Source of the DNA: Neoarius graeffei | Lineage: Eukaryota; Chordata; Actinopteri; Siluriformes; Ariidae | Length of the DNA stretch: 64,000 bases | NCBI RefSeq assembly: GCF_027579695.1 | Contig: NC_083587.1 | Coordinates: forward strand, 50,161,521 to 50,225,520 | Direction: 5' to 3' | Part shown: piece after piece, positions 1-11,642 of the stretch | Position numbering within the stretch: position 1 is the first letter of the stretch | Layout of the letters: the number at the start of each line of letters is the position of its first letter | The notes under the pieces: generated by a model | The model's database searches: none | The model's input: only the letters and a program-made list of their open reading frames with translations | Told to the model about the DNA's origin: nothing | Program-made: the position numbers and the translations under genes

Positions 1-246
1 CCAGGAGATCAGCAGTTTCTGAAATACTCAAACCAGTCCATCTGGCTCAAACCAACACCCATGCCACAGTGAAAGAAAGTCACACTTTGAGATCACAATT
101 TTTCCCATTCTGGTGTTTGAAGCGAACATTAACTGAAGCTCTTGATTTGTATCTGCATGATTTTTTACATGCAAGGGACTGGCTGATTAGAGAACTGCAT
201 AAAACAACAGGTGCATGGGTCTTCCTAATAAAGTGGCCAATGAGTG
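1..246 (-). mobile_element. Partial TA-flanked MITE (CACTCACYGGCC family), cut by window start
   Basis: The sequence matches the right part of the complete copy at 37845-38409 and, in reverse, the copy at 61514-62475. It ends in an AGTGGCCAATGAGTG terminus followed by TA. The open frame inside (69-326) is not a gene; its residues follow the MITE consensus. The orientation is nominal because the element has no gene. The other terminus lies outside the window. Confidence 0.8.
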
Positions 247-792
247 TATGTACTTTCTACTCCTTATATCTTTACGCACCTTCCCAACATCAAGGCCAGT
301 TTCAACCTAAATACATGGAACAATAACACACACAAATGATGACACTGATTACGCCAACCAAATCTGGCAACCCTGACTTAAATTTGAACATTTGTGGGTA
401 AGGATTTCAAATTGTTCAATTTAAATACCTACCGCTTTTGCTGGATGTGATGTATGCTGTTCAAATAAGTTATTAGTGAGCATGTAAGGAGCAGATCGTA
501 CGGTAAGGATAGTTATAAGTTACTGTTATACACAGCTCGGTTGTCGAGGTTAGCACGCTGTGTTAAGCTAATCAATATCGACTGCACGTGTAAGTGTATT
601 ATTTGTTTGTCACAAAGTGCTTGACAATTAAAATATTCCCACTGGAGCACCTTATATAGAGTATTGTTTAAAAATTAATTTAAGAAATTGTGGATTTGTC
701 TCTTTCTGTGTGCACATACCGACCCCTGAATATTATATATTATTATATTTTATTAATATTACATGAGGTTCAGTTAGCTTTGCGCATAAATA
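247..792. other. Gene-free AT-rich stretch
   Basis: No open frame of interest, no tRNA-like box and no clear repeat were seen. The last 130 bases are very AT-rich and lead directly into the foldback element at 793. Confidence 0.5.
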
Positions 793-1311
793 TGGGGTGC
801 CAAGTGTCACCGGGCCCATTTCGTGGACGAAATGCATTTCGTCCATCACAGAATGCTTTTCGTCATCTCAAAATGCATTTCGTCCATCACGAAATGCATT
901 TCGTCCCACGAAATGCATTTCGTCCATCACAGAATGCGTTTCGTCATCACAGAATGCATTTCGTCATCACAAAATGCATTTCATCGTACGAAATGCATTT
1001 CATCAGACGAAATGCATTTCGTCCCACGAAATGCATTTCATCCATCACAAAATGCATTTCGTCCATCACGAAATGCATTTTGTGGGACGAAATGCATTTC
1101 GTCCATCACGAAATGCATTCTGTGATCATTTCTTGATCTACCATACTGCATTCTGTGGACGAAATGCATTTTGTGATGGACGAAATTAATTTTGTGATGG
1201 ACGAAATGCATTCTGTGATGGACGAAATGCATTTCATCGGACGAAATGCATTCTGTGATGGACGAAATGCATTTCGTCCACGAAATGGGCCCGGTGACAC
1301 TTGGCACCCCA
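793..1311. mobile_element. Foldback MITE made of ATGCAT-centred palindromic units
   Basis: The element is bounded by perfect inverted termini (TGGGGTGCCAAGTGTCACCG and its complement) and by TA on both sides, as expected for a TA-targeting DNA element. The interior is a tandem array of about 19-20-bp units centred on ACGAAATGCATTTCGT, which is itself a palindrome, joined by CATCACAGA or CATCACA linkers. The whole element can fold back on itself and each unit can also fold. Frames on both strands (690-1342) stay open only because the unit avoids stop codons; they are not genes. No transposase is present, so movement would need a partner in trans. Confidence 0.75.
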
Positions 1312-1827
1312 TACATAAACAGCTGGTAGAAATATCCTTCAAAAGGCTACTTTTTTTTTTACTTTAAATACATTTCAGAGTCTGTACTTTTGTACTTGAG
1401 TAAAGACGTTGAATCAATACTTCTACTTTCATGACAGTCTTTTTTTTAAGACGTGGTTGTATTTCTACATAAGTAAAGAATGTGTGTATTTTTTGACATC
1501 TGGTTTGAGAGAAATTAGTTCAACAAAATTTAAAACTCAAGCTACTGGTAACCTTAATGAAGCTAACTGGCTACAAAATGCAATGCAGTATTTAGTTAGC
1601 TGGCTAGCTAAGTATGTGGATGAATAAAGATATATTTGTTCTGGTGTTTAAGGATGCAAACAGTGTTTTTGTTTGTTGTGTGGTGGGTTTTTTTTCTTTT
1701 TTTTTTCTTCTTTTACATAGGAGCAAGTCAGCATATTGTATCTGATATTTTTTTTTCTTGAGGCCACCTATGGAGCTGAGAGATAGATAGATAGTAAATA
1801 GTGCATCTCATACTTGTATCTGTATTG
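1312..1827. other. Gene-free stretch, possible hAT-like remnant
   Basis: Around 1385-1440 there is a run about TACTTTTGTACTTGAGTAAA that resembles the subterminal sequence of the hAT element at 13742-16222, but no termini were found. The rest is T-rich low-complexity DNA with a short GATA run near 1785. No gene is supported. Confidence 0.35.
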
Positions 1828-3014
1828 CAGTGGCGAACCGTTCCTATTAGAGCTGGGACTTCAGCTCAGCCAAAACTTAGCCAGACGCACCAAAAAAGCA
1901 ACAGGGCAAAGGATTAGCAAGGGATTAGCGGCAGGCTGCCAGGTAGCTCCATTGTGTATAGTTGTCGATGTTGGTTTTAAAAGTAACTAAGTAAATTACA
2001 CAGGGAAATGAATACTTAAGTCTGAGTGAAAAATCCTGTGGTGAGCTTGCACCAAGAATCTGGAGACAGAAATCTTAGTTCCTTGGCCGTTGGCCTGTAC
2101 TACTTGCTCTCGATAGTGCTGGATTGACCGCATTATTAGCATTCGCTAACACTACTGATGAATGCTACACGGGCTGGAAGGTGACTTCACCGCTGCGCTG
2201 ACTAATGGGTAAGCTAGCGTTGGCCTTCAAGAAGGCTGAGGGCGATAAATTTTTGGTCCCTCCCACTATAAATCTTAATCTGATTGGTTAATTCATCTGT
2301 CACTCCCTACACAAACATACACTGCCATGGCCTTCTGTCCCGGCAATGAAGTCCTAACCAATGAGTGAGCCGGCTCTCAACTCTTCTCTGCCTAGAGAAA
2401 ACAAACAAAAAATCTCATTGGATAACTTGATTTTAATGTTTTCAGGACAGTAGCCCTTTCATTTCTGAAGCAAATTTGATAGAAAATGAGGCCAAATTAG
2501 AAGAGAATAATTACAATGAAAGAATGAATGCAATTAAAGAATGAAAGAAATTAAAACATTCAAAATGCTGGACGGCACGGTGGTGTAGTGGTTAGCGCTG
2601 TCGCCTCACAGCAAGAAGGTACGGGTTCGAGCCCCATGGCCAGCGAGGGCCTTTCTGTGCGGAGTTTGCATGTTCTCCCCGTGTCCGCGTGGGTTTCCTC
2701 CGGGTACTCCGGTTTCCCCCACAGTCCAAAGACATGCAGGTTAGGTTAACTGGTGACTCTAAATTGACCGTAGGTGTGAATGTGAGTGTGAATGTGGTTG
2801 TCTGTGTCTATGTGTCAGCCCTGTGATGACCTGGCGACTTGTCCAGGGTGTACCCCGCCTTTCGCCCGTAGGCAGCTGGGATAGGCTCCAGCTTGCCTGC
2901 GAACCTGTAGAACAGGATAAAGCGGCTAGAGATAATGAGATGAGATGAGATGAAAATGCTGATATATTTGGGCCTTCTCTGAAGGCCTAGAAGGCTCTGA
3001 CAGTTCCCCTCTGC
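1828..3014. repeat. Two-copy interspersed repeat, copy 1 (contains a SINE)
   Basis: The stretch aligns with 26541-27664 over most of its length, starting at CAGTGGCRAA and ending near GGCCTAGAAGG. This copy carries a SINE at 2572-2952 that the other copy lacks, and it lacks the hAT-type MITE found in the other copy. No open frame of note; the repeat class is not recognised. Confidence 0.7.
2572..2952 (+). mobile_element. tRNA-headed SINE, GAGAT-tail subfamily
   Basis: The 5' head has pol III box-like sequences: an A-box-like TGGTGTAGTGG at 2581 and a B box GGTTCGAGCCC at 2624. The body (from about 2650) resembles the 3' end typical of teleost L2-clade LINEs, which suggests that an L2-type LINE supplies the reverse transcriptase. 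The tail is a GAGAT repeat. A target duplication of AAAATGCTG flanks it (2562 and 2953). This family recurs at least fourteen times in the window and creates many spurious frames that read GFLRVLRFPPQSKDMQVRL. Confidence 0.9.
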
Positions 3015-3978
3015 TGTATTTGTATTTGTTTAAAACAAAATAATGTATTTCTAAATTGTTTCATTCCTACTTCCAAGTAGGTATGTTTTTACTGAGGGAC
3101 CCTGACTATGAGAGTATTGGTGCACCCCCTATCATTAATATTTAATTATAAGTAGGCTTTTTGTAATTAATTACCCCTTACTTTGCATCCATAAGAGAGC
3201 ATCTCTCCCTAACCATGTGGAGAAGGTGCATCATTGCCCTTTCTCTCAGAGGGGTTCCTCTGGCCTCTGCAACTCGTACAACTGCTCAAGAACTGGTCAC
3301 TTCATTCATCAGTGGCCATCGGCCTGCTGAGCTCACATGCTGAGATGGTGGCTGTCCATTTGGATAGGAGCTCCAGAAACAAGAATTTGAGATGCCATTT
3401 TTCAAACATGAATTTTATAGAAACTGCCTGAGCAAAAGTGCATTTGATTTTGATGGTATTTGCCTCCAGAATCTCAATATAACACCCTTTAGGAGTATAG
3501 AAAGAGTGATTGGAGCCAAGATCTAGGCACTTGGCTTGATACACATCTCCTTAATCGTTTGTGTCTCTGGAATGCAGAATTAATGGAACATTCTTATGCT
3601 CCGCAATGACTGATCAGCTTTTCTGCTAACCAACAAATGTGAAATGCTGAAAGGATGTTGAACCTCCTCTTTATTCTTACAAATAATGTGAAAGTATCTT
3701 AGAAAGACATTTTTGAATCAATATGACCAAAATGAATGCATAGTACACATGATTGGGAGAAAAGCAACACTGGTTTTTGCTTTTTGTTGTGTTTACATCT
3801 CTCCTGTAAGTCATATTATATCATAAGTCATGTTATAAGCACAACCCCAAAGAACCTTCATTCCTCCACCAGATTTACTGTTGTAGTAATATAAATATAT
3901 ATGAATCCAATGCTAATTAGCCAAAATATGACTTTATGTTAAGCCATTCTTACATCAACAATTCAGACATTTAGTGAT

Positions 3979-3981
<3 letters not shown>
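3015..3981. other. Gene-free stretch
   Basis: Two short overlapping frames (3234-3431 forward, 3302-3544 reverse) have no recognisable domain, splice context or family resemblance. I see no gene here. Confidence 0.45.

Positions 3982-4034
<53 letters not shown>
3982..4034. repeat. GT microsatellite
   Basis: Uninterrupted GT dinucleotides, abutting the left end of the Tc1-like element. Confidence 0.95.
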
Positions 4035-4036
<2 letters not shown>

Positions 4037-4037
<1 letters not shown>

Positions 4038-5609
4038 CTTGAAAGTTTGTGAACCCTTTAGAATTTTCTACATTTCTGCATAAATATGACCTAAAACATC
4101 AGATTTTCACACAAGTCCTAAAAGTAGATAAAGAGAACCCAGTTAAACAAATGAGACAAAAATATTATACTTGGTCATTTATTTATTGAGGAAAATGAGC
4201 CAATATTACATATCTGTGAGTGGCAAAAGTATGTGAACCTCTAGGATTAGCAGTTCATTTGAAGGTGAAATTTGAGTCAGGTGTTTTCAATCAGTGGGAT
4301 GACAATCAGGTGTGAGTGGGCACCCTGTTTTATTTAAAGAACAGGGATCTATCAAAGTCTGATCTTCACAACACGTTTGTGGAAGTGTATCATGGCACGA
4401 ACAAAGGAGATTTCTGAGGACCTCAGAAAAAGCGTTGTTGATGCTCATCAGGCTGGAAAAGGTTACAAAACCATCTCTAAAGAGTTTGGACTCCACCAAT
4501 CCACAGTCAGACAGATTGTGTACAAATGGAAGAAATTCAAGACCATTGTTACCCTCCCCAGGAGTGGTCAACCAACAAAGATCACTCCAAGAGCAAGGCG
4601 TGTAATAGTCGGCGAGGTCACAAAGGACCCCAGGGTAACTTCTAAGCAAATGAAGGTCTCTCTCACATTAGCTAATGTTAATGTTCATGAGTCCACCATC
4701 AGGAGAACACTGAACAGCAATGGTGTGCATGGCAAGGTTGCAAGGAGAAAGCCACTGCTCTCCAGAAAGAACATTGCTGCTCGTCTGCAGTTTGCTAAAG
4801 ATCATGTGGACAAGCCAGAAGGCTATTAGAAAAATGGTTTGTGGACAAATGAAACCAAAACAGAACTTTTTGGTTTAAATGAGAAGCGTTATGTTTGGAG
4901 AAAGGAAAACACTGCATTCCAGCATAAGAACCTTATTCCACCTATGAAACATGGTGGTGGTAGTGTCATGGTTTGGGCCTGTTTTGCTGCATCTGGGCCA
5001 GGACGGCTTGTCATCATTGATGGAACAGCGAATTCTAAAGGAAAATATCAGGACATCTGTCCATGAACTGAATCTCAAGAGAAGGTGGGTCACGCAGCAA
5101 GACAACGACCATAAGCACACAAGTCGTTCTACCAAAGAATGGTTAAAGAAGAATAAAGTTAATGTTTTGGAATGGCCAAGTCAAAGTCCTGACCTTAATC
5201 CAATAGAAATGTTGTGGAAGGACCTGAAGTGAGCAGTTCATGTGAGGAAACCCACCAACATCCCAGAGTTGAAGCTGTTCTGTACGGAGGAATGGGCTAA
5301 AATTCCTCCAAGCCGGTGTGCAGGACTGATCAACAGTTACCGCAAACATTTAGTTGCAGTTATTGCTGCACAAGGGGGTCACAGCAGATACTGAAAGCAA
5401 AGGTTCACAAGGTTTTGTCACTCACAGATATGTAATATTGGATCATTTTCCTCAATAAATAAATAAGTATAATATTTTTGTATCATTTGTTTAACTGGGT
5501 TCTCTTTATCTACTTTTAGGACTTGAGTGAAATCTGATGATATTTTAGGTTATATTTATGCAGAAATATAGAAAATTCTAAAGGGTTCACAAACTTTCAA
5601 GCACCACTG
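4037..5609 (+). mobile_element. Tc1-like transposon, decayed copy
   Basis: Long inverted terminal repeats (about 200 bp, beginning GCTTGAAAGTTTGTGAACCC) flank a transposase remnant. The right end closes with GCACCACTG. The first seven bases of the canonical left end seem replaced by the neighbouring GT tract. Both ends lie in GT-rich DNA. It is a sibling of the element at 53622-55231 and shorter by about 40 bp, partly through an internal deletion near 5030. Confidence 0.9.
4392..5394 (+). pseudogene. Tc1-like DD34E transposase, broken
   Basis: The enzyme would cut and paste its element at TA dinucleotides. The chosen start is the conserved MARTKE beginning; the frame opens five codons earlier. 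The first ~110 residues hold the two helix-turn-helix DNA-binding units, with a PRSGQPTKI linker. The catalytic region shows WTNE (sibling: WTDE, first D replaced by N), QQDND (second D) and NPIEMLW (E). Damage: a TAG at 4827, a deletion near 5030 that shifts the frame, and a TGA at 5230 after KDLK. The last stop is shared with the sibling copy. The protein is not functional as it stands. Confidence 0.9.
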
Positions 5610-5624
5610 TGTGTGTAATATATA

Positions 5625-5627
<3 letters not shown>

Positions 5628-5662
<35 letters not shown>
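5628..5662. repeat. GT microsatellite
   Basis: GT tract just right of the Tc1-like element, which therefore has GT repeats on both sides. Confidence 0.9.
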
Positions 5663-5663
<1 letters not shown>

Positions 5664-5861
5664 ATTTGGTGATGCATGAGGTCAGGATGCAGTATGTGTT
5701 TGCTTTTATATATAATGTCATAACTAGCCAAAGTGAATCTAGTAATGGAAAGTTATCTCGCTACGCATGAAGCTAATGTGGATGAAATCGTTAGATTCCA
5801 GAAGGCAGTGCTTTATGTACTTGGAAAGGGAGGCAGGATCAGAAATTCAACAAATCAGGGC

Positions 5862-6000
5862 TTGCAAGTGGCACAACAGATTAGCACTCATCCTATCATC
5901 TGGAGAGCAAAAGTTCAAATCCAGATTTTGAATCATGGTGATGCCACAGCCATCCTTGCCCAAGAGTCCAAGATACCAAAACTGTCCATGTGAAACTGTC
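5862..6000 (+). repeat. tRNA-like SINE remnant
   Basis: The stretch GTGGCACAACAGATTAGCAC is followed 40 bases later by a B-box-like AGTTCAAATCC, the spacing of a pol III head. It has diverged and has no clear tail. The overlapping frame at 5733-5993 is probably a shadow. The family differs from the main SINE in this window. Confidence 0.45.
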
Positions 6001-6027
6001 TGTATGGGAAGGATGACATGCCATCTC

Positions 6028-6605
6028 GTCCCTATCAATCATAGTAAGGCTAGGCAATCATGTGAGCTTATGTATGCAGAAAAGGGTGGATAGCACTTTC
6101 TTCAGAGTGTGTCATGTTGCCCTATGATGCAGCATAAGCAGAAGTTTCTCAGAGGAACAACAAATCATTCCAATGTTCATTTTATTAGTCCATGTCTAGA
6201 ATCAGAGTGTAATTTATACACAAACTTATCTTTCAGTTCTCCAAGTTAATGTATGCTCTTGTTGTCTGGATTGGTACCATGTACCAAGTTGTATCAACCA
6301 ACAGTGACAGCCTGGCAATTTTGAATTCACAACCTTTACAACCATCAGTAGCCCAAAGCTTTAAGCACTGAGGTTCACCACTGATGATTTTTTTTTAGTC
6401 CATGTGTGGAATCAGAGTGTACTTTATACATCAACTTCTTTCAGTTCTCCAAGTTAGTTATACCATCCAACAATAACAGCATGGCCATTTTTAATTCACA
6501 ACCTTTATAACCATCAGTAGCTCAAAGTCTTAACCCCTGAGCCTCACCATTGATGATTTGTACCATAGAGAACTTATCAATCATGACAAGGCTAGGCAAT
6601 CATGC
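6028..6605 (-). repeat. Local repeat block with tRNA-like heads, units 1 and 2
   Basis: Two related units (about 6175-6395 and 6393-6565) share GTCCATG, AATCAGAGTGTA, TCAGTTCTCCAAGTTA and a reverse-strand tRNA-like head (GAATTCACAACCTTTACAAC ... ACTGAGGTTCACC). A phrase TCAATCAT-AAGGCTAGGCAATCATG occurs at 6031 and again at 6577. The structure fits tandem or serial insertion of an old tRNA-derived SINE on the minus strand. Confidence 0.5.
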
Positions 6606-6973
6606 AAGACAGTAAGACAGTTGAGCAACTCGAATCCTACATTAGACAAGAATGGGTTAACATTCCTATCCCTAAACTTGAGCAACTTGTCTCCTCAGTC
6701 CCCAGACGTTTACAGACTGTTGTAAAGAGAAAAGGGGATGTCTCACAGTGGTAAACATGGCCTTGTCCCAACTTTTTTGAGATGTGTTGTTGTCATGAAA
6801 TTTAAAATCACCTAATTTTTCTCTTTAAATGATAAATTTTCTCAGTTTAAACAATTGATATGTCATCTGTGTTCTATTCTGAATAAAATATGGAATGTTG
6901 AAACTTCCACATCATTGCATTCCGTTTTTATTTACAATTTGTCCTTGTCCCAACTTTTTTGGAATCGGGGTTG
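6606..6973 (+). mobile_element. 3' fragment of DD34E transposon (GGGGTTG family)
   Basis: This 5'-truncated fragment matches the left part of the element at 59647-61257 in reverse. It keeps the last ~45 codons of transposase, ending DVSQW then stop (about 6620-6753), and the complete right inverted repeat ending GGAATCGGGGTTG followed by TA. It separates units 2 and 3 of the local repeat block. Confidence 0.85.
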
Positions 6974-7190
6974 TACACAAACTTATCTTTTAGTTCTCTA
7001 AGTTAATGCATGCTTGTGTCTTGTTGCCTGGATTGGATGGGGGGAGAAAAATCTACACTGGCTGAATTGGTAAGATGTACCAAGTTGTACCATCAGCAAT
7101 GACAACCTGGCAATTTTGAATTCACAACCTTTACAACCATCAGTAGCCCAAAGCCTTAACCCCTGAGCTTCACCATTGATTATTTGTACT
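6974..7190 (-). repeat. Local repeat block, unit 3
   Basis: A third unit of the 6175-6565 repeat, with the same reverse-strand tRNA-like head at about 7105-7170 (AACCATCAGTAGCCCAAAGC). It lies immediately after the transposon fragment. Confidence 0.5.
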
Positions 7191-8254
7191 TTATAGTTAC
7201 CATGTAATTGGGTACCCATCTCCGTTCTTCTACCCCCACTGCTGATTACTCATAATGCAAGTAAACAAATCTAATATTTAGAAAAGTACCTTTTAAGATG
7301 GGATTATGTGAGCAAGACCTCTTGATAACCTCAACCAAGACTACATAAACATCCCATATCTCTCTAATGCATGTGGTAAATAATTCCCCAGTGGCAGGTG
7401 GTGACGTCTGAGTGAATACAACCAAACTATTTAAGAAATAAAAGGTCAATTAATGTTTTAATTGAATCCTGATAAGCTTACTTGAGTTGACATTTTCATA
7501 AAAGCTAGCAACTGGTCTTCTGATTTAAGCATTATTAGTATCAGAACTATAAACCATTATGCTCCAGCACCCCTGCTCTCATTCCCACACATAAAATGAA
7601 CTGATGGAGTGTTTCAAGTGGGGAAATAGCATATGACATGAAGCAGGGATGGGTTTGGGTGGAGCCACACCGATTAACTGATTGGAAGTGATCTTGAGTC
7701 GCCTGAGTGCTTTCTTCAATCCGGCAGATAGCATCATTCTGAGACTTTATCTCCCTTCTTGAACTTCTTTTAAACATCTTCCCCTGCTGACATCCTCTTT
7801 GTTATAAACCATCTTCCTCCTTTGGCATCCACTTTCATTACTGAGGCTTATCTTCAACATCTTCCTCTGTCACTGTTCTGAATGTGTGGCAGGAGTGGTT
7901 TAGATTGGACTGTTAGATCTGTCCTCACCTTCCATAGGCCAAAAACAGCATAGGAAATACCAAAATCTTAATTTATAGTTGAAATGAATACATTTGACTA
8001 CATAGCAGAGGTATGCAGTATGTAGAAGGGGTTGAATGAAGTAGTCTAGTGAGTGATGTGGGGAGTAGTCAGGACCGATGGAAAAAACAAACTCAGTGTT
8101 CCAAATTTTCCGCCTTTTGCCTACCCTGAAGGAATACCTTTTGCGGTTGTGTTTTGTTGTCCTTTAAAGATGAAATAAAATCCTTGCATTGTGCCAAAGT
8201 GAATTCCATCATGACCATTATTGTGTGAATGAGCACTTCTTGTGCTGCAGGTTA
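7191..8254. other. Gene-free stretch
   Basis: Small frames at 7246-7449 and 7547-7777 on the minus strand show no recognised domain. No repeat signature was identified. Confidence 0.4.
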
Positions 8255-8387
8255 CATTTCATTATCCGATCCCACTCAATGAGTTCAGAGTGGCGCATGC
8301 CAGCCTACAGGGTCGGTTGCTATCGAGGTCAGAGTTGAAAAAAACTCCCAGATGCTGTTGTAGACATTTACTGTAAGTTATTCCACG

Positions 8388-9607
8388 AAATCGAGTTGTA
8401 TATGAGCTAATAGCCGATGAGGCGCATAGCGCTGAGTAGCTATAAGGCATGTATGACGAGATTGAGTGGAATAACTGTCTTATTTTATCCATATTCACTG
8501 GATTTTGAGAAACAGAGCAGTTTTATTTTTTGCAAATTTGATAAATAAAAACTTTTATACAAAACGTCCGACAAAATAATTTCTGCTTAGAATGTAAACA
8601 AACTGGCAAAATGACAGGAGCAATTTGGGGAAAACACTACAATAATAATTATTGAAAAAAAAAGATATGTTCTTACCATGAAATACTTTTATTTCATATT
8701 TTGTTGCTTTTTTGTATTTTGGGGGGTTTTGTTTTTGAGTAGAGTTTTTATTTCATCCTCAGTTGGTTCAGTAACATGCTCTGCTGTTTTCTTCTTCTTG
8801 TTCAGGGTTTTTTTGGCGGTTGGCAAACCAACTTAAAGATGCATTACCACCACGGACTGGGCTGGAATGTGGAACAGCAGATACTGGGGGGGCAACTATA
8901 TTCTTTTAGCTATTTCTGTTTCTTTTAAATACTTGATAAAGTAATACACTACCGTTCAAAAGTTTGGGGTCACTTTGAAATGTCCTTATTTTTGAAAGAA
9001 AAGCACTGTTCTTTTCAATGAAGATCACTTTAAACTAATCAGAAATCCACTCTATACATTGCTAATGTGGTAAATGACTATTCTAGCTGCAAATGTCTGG
9101 TTTTTGGTGCAATATCTCCATAGGTGTATAGAGGCCCATTTCCAGCAACTATCACTCCAGTGTTCTAATGATACAATGTGTTTGCTCATTGCCTCAGAAG
9201 GCTAATGGATGATTAGAAAACCCTTGTACAATCATGTTAGCACAGCTGAAAATAGTTGAGCTCTTTAGAGAAGCTATAAAACTGACCTTCCTTTGAGCAG
9301 ATTGAGTTTCTGGAGCATCACATTTGTGGGGTCGATTAAATACTCAAAATGGCCAGAAAAATGTCTAGACTATATTTTCTATTCATTTTACAACTTATGG
9401 TGGTAAATAAAAGTGTGACTTTTCATGGAAAACACAAAATTGTCTGGGTGACCCCAAACTTTTGAACGGTAGTGTATATCTGACTTGATGCGCTCTGCCA
9501 TTTTGTTTTTCTTTACTCACAGTATATGAGCTGATATCCTAGTAGTAGAGTAGCCAATTGGAGTGCACGATTGCTCAAATCCAGTGAATGTGGATAGAAT
9601 ACAGTAT
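8388..9607. mobile_element. Inverted-repeat DNA element interrupted by a MITE
   Basis: An imperfect inverted repeat of about 34 bp (8475-8509 against 9574-9607, core ATCCAGTGAATGTGGAT) flanks the region, and a further hairpin based on GTTATTCCAC / GTGGAATAAC lies at 8388-8472. The MITE at 8947-9474 sits between the arms. The outer ends and any target duplication were not resolved, and no transposase is present. Confidence 0.45.
8947..9474. mobile_element. 528-bp Tc1-type MITE, copy 1
   Basis: Inverted termini CACTACCGTTCAAAAGTTTG are perfect at the ends and flanked by TA on both sides. Near 9350 the phrase AAAATGGCCAGAAAA could be the relic of a transposase start (MARK), so the element is probably a deletion derivative of a Tc1-like transposon. 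It has the same length as the copy at 12760-13287 and differs at only a few positions. Confidence 0.9.
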
Positions 9608-9693
9608 TATCCATTCGTATTCATTAGAAGTATAAGGAGGATTCCGCTGATGGACATGAGCTTCCATGCTGCACGCTCTCAGTTTCAGGTGGG

Positions 9694-10395
9694 GTTTACA
9701 TTAGACTGTATCAGCAGATCATCAGATTAACGTTTTTAAAACGATTAGCGTGCACACAGCAACGCCAATACACGATTAGCGTGCACACAGCCACGCCAAT
9801 AAACGGATACACTCGGCTCCGCAGGCATCCTGCGCTCCAAATCACTCCGCCTTGAACAGCGAGTGCCCTCTGGAGGGTGCGCACTCCGGCCCTGCGCAGC
9901 TCACAGAGCGCGCGAGTGAAGTGCACGAGCAGTGATTCGGGACTGAGCCGCTGTGTGTGTGATCCCAGTGCATATTGGGCATGCGCGTCACTTACCACTT
10001 GCAAGTGGAAGGATGGCAAGCCTAAAGACAATCATAACTACACAATGGGCAGTATTTGCATCAGTATTTGCAGTATTTTCATACTTTTATACTCTTTAAT
10101 GAAAGGTGATACAAGGCGGAAGTCCACGCCGTTTTTCAGCAGTCGCGTCACATGACCAACGCCAGCGAATCAGGAAGGTGGATGTCACAGTGACGTTGTC
10201 CAATGACAACGTCAGCTAGAGCTCAGCACAGCGTATCCGCGTATTCTCAATGTTTACACAGCACCGGACCAGACACGATCTGGATTGAATACATGGACCC
10301 TGGCGGATTCCCGTTTCCCGGCGTTTCCAGGCGTTTTAATGTAAATGGACAGTGCATCCGCGAAGAAAACGAGACAGATACGGTCTAATGTAAAC
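9694..10395. mobile_element. 0.7-kb TIR element (GTTTACATTAGACYGTATC ends)
   Basis: The ends are inverted copies of GTTTACATTAGACCGTATC (9694-9712 and 10377-10395). The inside is GC-richer than its surroundings and has two near-identical phrases CGATTAGCGTGCACACAGC at 9743 and 9774. Small frames on both strands look incidental. The target duplication could not be settled, so the superfamily is open. Confidence 0.65.
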
Positions 10396-11215
10396 TTGGG
10401 CTCAGAATCAGCGATTTTCAGCTGAGCCACCAGCTCATTGATTTGGTACTTCCTTAAATAAATGTGTTAAGTTGTACATTGATTACCCTGATTTATTTAC
10501 TTTCATCAGGACAAAAGGACAATGAAGTTGAAAACGTACTTTGTAACCTGTATAGGGCTGATAATCAAATGCAATTTCAAAAAGCATTCTTTTCTGTTGT
10601 TTTATAATAATTTAACTACAATAATTTTAAAAACCACTAATAAACTAATAATGCTGTCCTGAATCAGTGTTTTGTTTTAACTATGGACAAGAAAACTAGT
10701 TGGATAGTTTTTGGAATAGTTGGTAGACAAGTAAAAAAAAGAAAAAATTAATCGTATATCAAGATCACAATGGACATCATATAAACCTCACACCAGACAC
10801 CCCCCCCCCCCCCCCCCCCCCCCATCAAACTGCAACCCAACAGCAAATATCCCAACCATTCATTCATACAGAGAAGAGCACTCTGGGGAATTATTTGCAT
10901 ACAGTGTCTGAAGTCGGGGAAAAGTGTGTGTGTGTGTGTGTGTGTGGGGGGGGGGGTGCCTCAGATGGGCTTTTGATTGATGAGGAAAGAGATGCATAGC
11001 AATTTTATTAGACCTGGCTGACATGGGCTTTGTGGAATTTAAAGCAAACAGAGCTTTGTGTTAATCCGCAGTGAGAAACGATGAACCCTCACTGCCTTGT
11101 CATTAGATCTACTGAAACAAAGAAAGAGAAAGTGATCTTGAAGTCTTCAAGGTAATCTTGTATTTAAAAAAAAAGTCACAAATGTTCAAGAATAGCCAAT
11201 ATTCTATACTGTGCA
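10396..11215. other. Gene-free stretch with poly-C and GT runs
   Basis: It contains a pure C run of about 27 bases at 10797 and a GT/G run at 10925-10956. No gene or interspersed repeat was recognised. Confidence 0.5.
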
Positions 11216-11226
11216 TACCATAAATA

Positions 11227-11589
11227 TCTCATCTCATCATCTCTAGCCGCTTTATCCTGTTCTACAGGGTCGCAGGCAAGCTGGAGCCTATCCCAGCTGA
11301 CTACGGGCGAAAGGCGGGGTACACCCTGGACAAGTCGCCAGGTCATCACAGGGCTGACACATAGACACAGACAACCATTCACACCTACGGTCAATTTAGA
11401 GTCACCAGTTAACCTAACCTGCATGTCTTTGGACTGTGGGGGAAACCGGAGCACCCGGAGGAAACCCATGCGGACACGGGGAGAACATACAAATTCCGTA
11501 CAGAAAGGCCCTCGCCGGCCACGGGGCTCGAACCAAGAGCTTCTTGCTGTGAGGCGACAGCGCTAACCACTACACCACCGTGCCGCCCC
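11227..11589 (-). mobile_element. SINE, GAGAT-tail subfamily
   Basis: A full-length copy in reverse, flanked by the duplication TACCATAAATA (11216 and 11590). It lacks the GTGAATGTGA duplication present in some other copies. Confidence 0.9.
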
Positions 11590-11642
11590 TACCATAAATA
11601 TGACACTATTAATACATTAATGCTATTGTCCTTCAAAGTCAA

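Noticed and set aside
793-1311. CRISPR-like array of regular repeats
   Set aside because: The repeats have no unique spacers of constant length, the units are palindromic and contiguous, and the sequence is from a eukaryote.
690-1367. Several overlapping frames with NAFRPSQNAF or MHFVHHEMHF peptides
   Set aside because: They are translations of the palindromic array and occur on both strands.
2572-2652. Functional tRNA gene at the SINE heads
   Set aside because: The A and B boxes are present but the sequence does not fold into a clear cloverleaf with an acceptor stem, and it continues into the SINE body.
9711-10031. A 106-aa minus-strand frame as a gene
   Set aside because: It lies wholly within the 0.7-kb TIR element and has no transposase motif.
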